48,726 bases of DNA from Pseudomonadota bacterium (lineage in GTDB: Bacteria > Desulfobacterota > Desulfobulbia > Desulfobulbales > Desulfocapsaceae). This document shows, in pieces, positions 44,613-48,726 of this stretch. Every line of letters starts with the position of its first letter. Position 1 is the first letter of the stretch. The translations under genes and the position numbers were made by a program. The notes under the pieces were generated by a model, which worked only from the letters and a program-made list of their open reading frames with translations, ran no database searches and was not told the DNA's origin. The stretch is from contig JAHJNL010000085.1 of assembly GCA_018820855.1 (NCBI GenBank), forward strand, positions 1 through 48,726, given 5' to 3'.

Positions 44613-46472
44613 ATGCGGCGATTTTGCATGACACACTTCATAGTATTCGTTTTCATCCTGGGGGCGGTGCAATTCTCCCAGGCTGCTACTGTGCTGCTGT
44701 CGGAGGGATTTGATGATGTCTACAGCCTTCCCGCCGGCTGGGAACAGATTAATAACAGCGAACCGTTGGGCTCGACCGACTGGTTTCAAGGCGATGACAC
44801 GCTTTTTGTTGCCCAGGCCGGTGCATCAGATACTTCTTATGTCGCTGCTGATTTTAACAATACCACAGCTGTCGATGTGGGGGGAACCATCAGCAACTGG
44901 TTGCTCACCCCGGTTATCGATTTTGCCGCTGTCCAATCTATCACCTTCTATACCCGTACCGCTGATCCCAATAGTACTGGTACTGTCGTTTTTGCCGATC
45001 ATCTGGAGGTCCGTTACAGTTCCAGCGGCACCAGTACAAACGTTGGCACGGCAGCAACGGATGTCGGTGCCTTTAATTCCGCCATACTTGTCGATGTCAA
45101 TCCTGCGCTCACGTTGGATGACTACCCAGTTGACTGGACTCAGTATACCATCACCAGCAATGACCTCCCGGCCTCGGGCACCGGTCGTATTGCCTTCCGC
45201 TATTTTGTCCCTGATGCAGGTGATCCGGCTGGTACCAACGGAAATTATATAGGTATAGACACAGTAGAAGTCCTCTCCAAAGATTATACGATTACTGCCT
45301 CTGCCGGTGTCAATGGTTCCATCACTCCGTCGGGTGCGGTGACGGTTGACATTGGCGCCTCACAGGCCTTCACCTTTACCCCTGACGGTGGATACCATGT
45401 TTCAGATGTCCTGGTTGACGGGGTATCGGTTGGACGTGTTCCGGATTATACCTTCACCAACGTTACTGCTGCGCATACCATTCATGTTGACTTCAGCAGC
45501 GATTATATCATCACGGCCTCAGCCGGGGTTAATGGTATGATCTCCCCAATCGGTGCGGTAACGGTCGCTGACGGCTTAAGCCAATCCTTCACCATGACTC
45601 CAGATACGCACTACCACGTAGCAGATGTTTTAGTCGATGGTGTTTCTGTTGGCGCGGTGACAAGCTATGATTTCACAAACGTCACGGCATATCACACCAT
45701 TTACGTGATCTTTGCCATCGATGCCTTCGACATTACGGCAACCGCCGGATCCAACGGCAGCATCAGTCCTGCTGGCACTGTAGCGGTCGGCTACGGGAGT
45801 GATTATGGATTTGACATCACAGCCAATGCTGGATATCACATTGCCGATGTGTTGGTCGACTCGGTGTCTGTGGGTGCGGTACCGAGTGATGCGTTTGCGT
45901 ATGTATTTCAAGATGTTATGACGGCGCATACCATTTCGGCAAGTTTTGCCATAAATACGTATACGGTCACTCCGATCGCACAGGCTCATGGCAGCATGAC
46001 GCCTTCAGCACCGCAGACGGTGAATAACAATGCAACAACGGCCTTCACTGTGAATCCAGACACTGGCTATCATATTGATACGGTCAGCGGTTGCGGCGGT
46101 TCGCTTACCGGAAGTACCTATACCACTGGGCCGGTTACGGCTGACTGTTCAGTGACTGCAGCATTTGCAATTGACAGCTTCAGTCTGGACGTAACGGTGA
46201 CAGGCAAGGGATCGGTGACCAGTGATGTCGCTGGCATTGATTGTCTGGATGACTGCAGTGAGACCTACACTTACGGCACGGTTGTTATGCTTACTGCTGC
46301 TCCTGATGCCGGTGCAAAATTTAAAGGATGGTCAGGTGCATGCACCGGAACTGATACGACTTGTGCGGTAACGATTGATCAGGCTGTATATGTCACTGCT
46401 GAGTTCAGCTCCGCCTTCCCATGGAGTGCATTTATGCCTGCTATTATCATGAATAGTCAGGCTCAACCATAG
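44613..46472 (+). CDS. exported protein with InlB/Flg_new-type beta repeats
   Basis: 619 residues from the ATG at 44613, chosen because AGAGGAGGAAGT precedes it; an earlier in-frame ATG at 44523 lacks this site. A signal peptide ends near FSQAA. Residues 25-215 form a jelly-roll like choice-of-anchor J (SEGFDDVYSLPAGWEQINNS, WLLTPVIDF). Five repeats of about 70-75 residues follow, starting near 224, 296, 371, 449 and 523 (for example ITASAGVNGSITPSG, GYHVSDVLVDGVSVG). The fifth unit has Cys pairs (DCLDDCSETY, GACTGTDTTC). The end is PWSAFMPAIIMN. It is likely secreted or surface-bound, perhaps with the oxidase encoded upstream; it is separated from that gene by a terminator and has its own leader. 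Confidence 0.8.
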   Translation: MRRFCMTHFIVFVFILGAVQFSQAATVLLSEGFDDVYSLPAGWEQINNSEPLGSTDWFQGDDTLFVAQAGASDTSYVAADFNNTTAVDVGGTISNWLLTPVIDFAAVQSITFYTRTADPNSTGTVVFADHLEVRYSSSGTSTNVGTAATDVGAFNSAILVDVNPALTLDDYPVDWTQYTITSNDLPASGTGRIAFRYFVPDAGDPAGTNGNYIGIDTVEVLSKDYTITASAGVNGSITPSGAVTVDIGASQAFTFTPDGGYHVSDVLVDGVSVGRVPDYTFTNVTAAHTIHVDFSSDYIITASAGVNGMISPIGAVTVADGLSQSFTMTPDTHYHVADVLVDGVSVGAVTSYDFTNVTAYHTIYVIFAIDAFDITATAGSNGSISPAGTVAVGYGSDYGFDITANAGYHIADVLVDSVSVGAVPSDAFAYVFQDVMTAHTISASFAINTYTVTPIAQAHGSMTPSAPQTVNNNATTAFTVNPDTGYHIDTVSGCGGSLTGSTYTTGPVTADCSVTAAFAIDSFSLDVTVTGKGSVTSDVAGIDCLDDCSETYTYGTVVMLTAAPDAGAKFKGWSGACTGTDTTCAVTIDQAVYVTAEFSSAFPWSAFMPAIIMNSQAQP

Positions 46473-46501
46473 GAAGCCACTTTTCCGCAAATCCCGGAAT
46501 C

Positions 46502-46545
46502 AAAATAACGCCGATCCAGTATCTCCTGGACCGGCGTTATTTTAT
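46502..46545 (+). terminator. strong Rho-independent terminator
   Basis: AAAATAACGCCGATCCAG pairs with CTGGACCGGCGTTATTTT, with one A:C mismatch and a short loop, and T-rich sequence follows. It lies 30 bases after the repeat-protein stop and would work in both directions. Confidence 0.85.
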
Positions 46546-47325
46546 TGGTACGTCAATCAATAAGATCATATCAGGGCAGAATGCATATCACCGGAGTTCT
46601 CTTGCATGAGGTTATAGGGATTATGTAAGGTCCGTTTGAATTCTTTTAACAGAGTAAGCAGTTGCATTCAGAACGAGCAGCACTGGGTTGGAAGAAGATT
46701 ACCTACTCAACCGGGTTAAAAAAATACCATTTGAGGCTTTCATAGAGCGTGAAGGTAATACCTACATGCACTGGCAGAGGGAGTTGAAAAAATGGTGGCC
46801 CACCGGTTAGTTCGAAACCGGTTTCTTGCCCGCGCCAGGTGAGATAGTCACGGTACTTACCCCATCATCCATCGTGCGGATGTACGAAAATTGGTTCAGG
46901 CCTCAGGTCCATGAGTCCGCAAGTAGCTAACAAACTGTTGAGCCATTCGCTGAAAACGAAAACATAACATAATAAAACGGGGGCGGACTGAGCTCGTGGA
47001 TTGATTTGGTGGCGAAATTCCAATGCCACGAGTTTCAGAAGGACAAAATCCACTGGCTTACGACTTTTTAATTCTAAGAAGAGATATGGTCTTTGCGTTC
47101 TAGGGGGCATTAGGCTCAGGTCTTGCAGTAGAAGTCTCCTCTGTTGGCAAACTCATATTTCAAGACCTGAGCCTAGTTTCCGTTTCTCCACAGAGAATAC
47201 ATTTTGGGCCTTCTTCGGGCAAGTATTAGATGCGGATGGTTGTTGCAAAGAAGTAATTGGAAACTGCAGTCTTGTGCCTCTCTTAAAGGGATCAACGTTT
47301 CTTCATCATCACCCTCACGTTAAGC
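46546..47325. other. gene-free stretch with a coding scrap and an inverted repeat
   Basis: No complete gene is seen. At about 46690-46810 (plus strand) a short frame reads EEDYLLNRVKKIPFEAFIER and GNTYMHWQRELKKWWPTG before a TAG; it looks like real protein but no family is recognised. At 47111-47125 TAGGCTCAGGTCTTG is perfectly inverted at 47161-47175. Confidence 0.4.
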
Positions 47326-48000
47326 CTAGTCCTTGATACAACGCACCGATTGGCCATATCCGCGTCTATCTATAGTAATTGTTGCATCAGAAAAATATAT
47401 TGAATATACACCTACTCCATCAATTGTACTACTCCAGCAGTACCCTCCGGTATAGTATTTGCCATCGCTGTAGTCGCGGTAGCCCGCTTCAACAAGTTTT
47501 AATGGAGAGGCGAAAGCGCCTGCTGGGTTTTTGGTAATCCATGAATCCCTTTCTTTCTCCCATTCCGCTTTTGTGGGCAATCTGAAACCGGAGGGACACG
47601 GGTTGTTGATTCCGGACACCCCCTGCCACAGATTATTGTTTTGTTGTTCCATCCAGTCGAACGGTGCTGAATCAGTTGTTATGAAATGGGTATGTCCTGG
47701 CACATACCCATCGCTGAGTACTGCGTCCGTGGAACTGATTGGTACCTGATGCCCGTCATCAAGCCTGCCCCATTGAAACATCCAGCCATAAGCGAGCGAA
47801 TCATCTGCGCTTACTGCCGCTCTAGAGGCGCCAAGATTACGATCCATCCACACCCGACCATTCGCAGAGGTAACCGTTTGGATTTTATTGTCGGAATGAG
47901 ATATTAACGGAATAACCACTACATGATTCTGGGCAAGGCTAATTCCTGACAGAAAGCTACTGACAAAACATACTGATATGATCAACATTTTGAATCTCAT
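47326..48000 (-). CDS. exported FISUMP-domain protein
   Basis: The 224-residue precursor has a signal peptide (residues 1-23, SVCFVSSFLSGISLAQ). The domain is the Fibrobacter-succinogenes-major-paralogous type, a C-lectin-like fold. Visible marks are VWMDRNLGASRAAVSADDSL, YGWMFQWGRLDDGHQ, NPCPSGFRLPTKAEWEKE and the end GGYCWSST...GYGQSVRCIKD with its conserved Cys. Such proteins are secreted or surface-attached; no activity is established for the family. It is a single gene on the minus strand, with no partner seen. Confidence 0.85.
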   Translation of the reverse strand: MRFKMLIISVCFVSSFLSGISLAQNHVVVIPLISHSDNKIQTVTSANGRVWMDRNLGASRAAVSADDSLAYGWMFQWGRLDDGHQVPISSTDAVLSDGYVPGHTHFITTDSAPFDWMEQQNNNLWQGVSGINNPCPSGFRLPTKAEWEKERDSWITKNPAGAFASPLKLVEAGYRDYSDGKYYTGGYCWSSTIDGVGVYSIYFSDATITIDRRGYGQSVRCIKD

Positions 48001-48266
48001 GTTCTCTTTTTTTCCTTTGGGGTGCTTTTGATGAAGTATGTATCAAGTGACATGTGATAGGTAATCGCTTTTTTAGGAACATCTGAATGCCCTTGAGGTT
48101 TCATGCCCTATGGTTTGCATTCCAACACAATCCTGGTATGACTGATCCGTTGTTGGTATAGCGATTCGGTTATTAACATAACCAATACGTTACTGCTAGG
48201 ACTTAAAATGTCACATCTGTTGAATTTTGCCGAATTATCCAATTAATTTTAAATGGTTGGCTGTGG

Positions 48267-48726
48267 TCATTCTGGATACAACTGGTTGTGACTGTAAAAA
48301 ACAATCTGTAACAGCAGGAAGATAGTGAAGATTTTTGCATATGATAACCTGCTAACAATCATATGATCAGCAGGAAAACCAAGCCGCAAAACCACGCTCC
48401 ATTTAAGCTGCTTTTTCCAGGACCTCCTTTTGGACAAATCTTTTTGGTTTTTATAAATCGCCATCATGTACGCCACCAGCTTCCTAGCTACGGCAAGGGT
48501 TGCTCTGTTACGGTTGCCTTTTTCCAGTTCTCGTTCGTGTACTTCGGCTAATTGCGGATTGCAGTGTGGTGCCATTTTCGCCGCTTCAATCAGCACGGTC
48601 TGTAAATGTTTATTCCGTTTCTTGGATAGAGGCCCCCGGATCTCTTTTCCTGCCGACTCTTTTTGTGCGCTGCATAGTCCGCAGTAACTGACTGCCTGGC
48701 TGATACGACTGAATCGGTTGACGTCC
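48267..48726 (-). CDS. IS110-family transposase, C-terminal part (cut by window edge)
   Basis: The frame is open to the window end. It reads SQAVSYCGLCSAQKESAGKE, KKRNKHLQTVLIEAAKMAPH, HERELEKGNRNRATLAVARK and LVAYMMAIYKNQ. This is the Transposase_20 (IS116/IS110/IS902) C-terminal domain with the conserved Ser-rich and Arg-rich parts. After VAYMMAIY the family usually ends soon; here about 55 further residues (KKQLKWSVVLRLGF to QLYPE) are unlike it. The native stop may therefore have been lost by frameshift or rearrangement. Confidence 0.75.
   Translation of the reverse strand, partial: DVNRFSRISQAVSYCGLCSAQKESAGKEIRGPLSKKRNKHLQTVLIEAAKMAPHCNPQLAEVHERELEKGNRNRATLAVARKLVAYMMAIYKNQKDLSKRRSWKKQLKWSVVLRLGFPADHMIVSRLSYAKIFTIFLLLQIVFYSHNQLYPE

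Noticed and set aside
46865-47110. Minus-strand frame of 81 codons
   Set aside because: Low-quality composition, no ribosome site and no family resemblance.
47111-47175. Possible integron attC site
   Set aside because: The core sites are in the wrong orientation (TTAGGC first, GCCTAG last) and no integrase or cassette array is present.

Overview
The window looks like an IS-riddled accessory region of a Gram-negative anaerobe, most likely a deltaproteobacterium (Desulfobacterota, Desulfobulbales-like). This is an inference from gene content: an rnfCDGEAB operon with a linked apbE, YeeE/YedE sulfur-import halves, paired NosL proteins, a LuxP-type sensor relic and a giant multicopper oxidase. 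No rRNA, tRNA or CRISPR array was found.

Layout. About 1-7.4 kb is a graveyard of mobile and broken genes. It holds an IS4 transposase end, an intact YeeE/YedE pair, an ftsH gene with its middle deleted, an IS5-type transposase end abutting a truncated Ig/cadherin-like adhesin, a GGDEF scrap joined to truncated traC and traV of an F-type conjugation system, a damaged IS4 element, and a decayed integrase-core transposase. About 7.7-10.9 kb holds a broken sucrose-phosphate phosphatase followed by intact fructokinase and amylosucrase, which resembles the sps-spp-fruK-ams sucrose cluster with its first gene lost. About 10.9-18.4 kb has an IS256 scrap, an RlpA-like lipoprotein, a probable outer-membrane protein, an LTA-synthase-type sulfatase with a 536-bp partial duplicate 1.4 kb away, a truncated FadL, and IS91 scraps.

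About 18.4-26.8 kb is the best-preserved block: a dihydroorotate-dehydrogenase-like gene, then rnfC, D, G, E, A, B and apbE. This encodes the ion-pumping ferredoxin:NAD+ oxidoreductase and the enzyme that attaches FMN to RnfD and RnfG. RnfA carries an extra N-terminal exported Ig-like domain. About 27.3-28.1 kb on the minus strand is a decayed LuxP-type sensor with a receiver domain.

About 28.6-39.2 kb is a metal, probably copper, handling region. CusB and an enlarged CusA form a heavy-metal RND pump. Two NosL proteins and a small membrane protein follow on the plus strand. A convergent minus-strand operon encodes an ABC permease, its ATPase and a CPFC-containing membrane protein. About 39.6-46.5 kb holds a sigma70-like promoter with a Fur-box-like site, a 1459-residue exported multicopper oxidase, and an exported repeat protein that ends at a strong terminator. 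The window closes with a FISUMP-domain protein and the end of an IS110 transposase.

Two dispersed non-coding repeats (A, three copies; B, two copies) recur between blocks. The right edge of repeat A lies just upstream of the sucrose, rnf and cus clusters. Two MITE-like elements sit at operon joints: between rnfC and rnfD, and at the stop codon of the CPFC protein.
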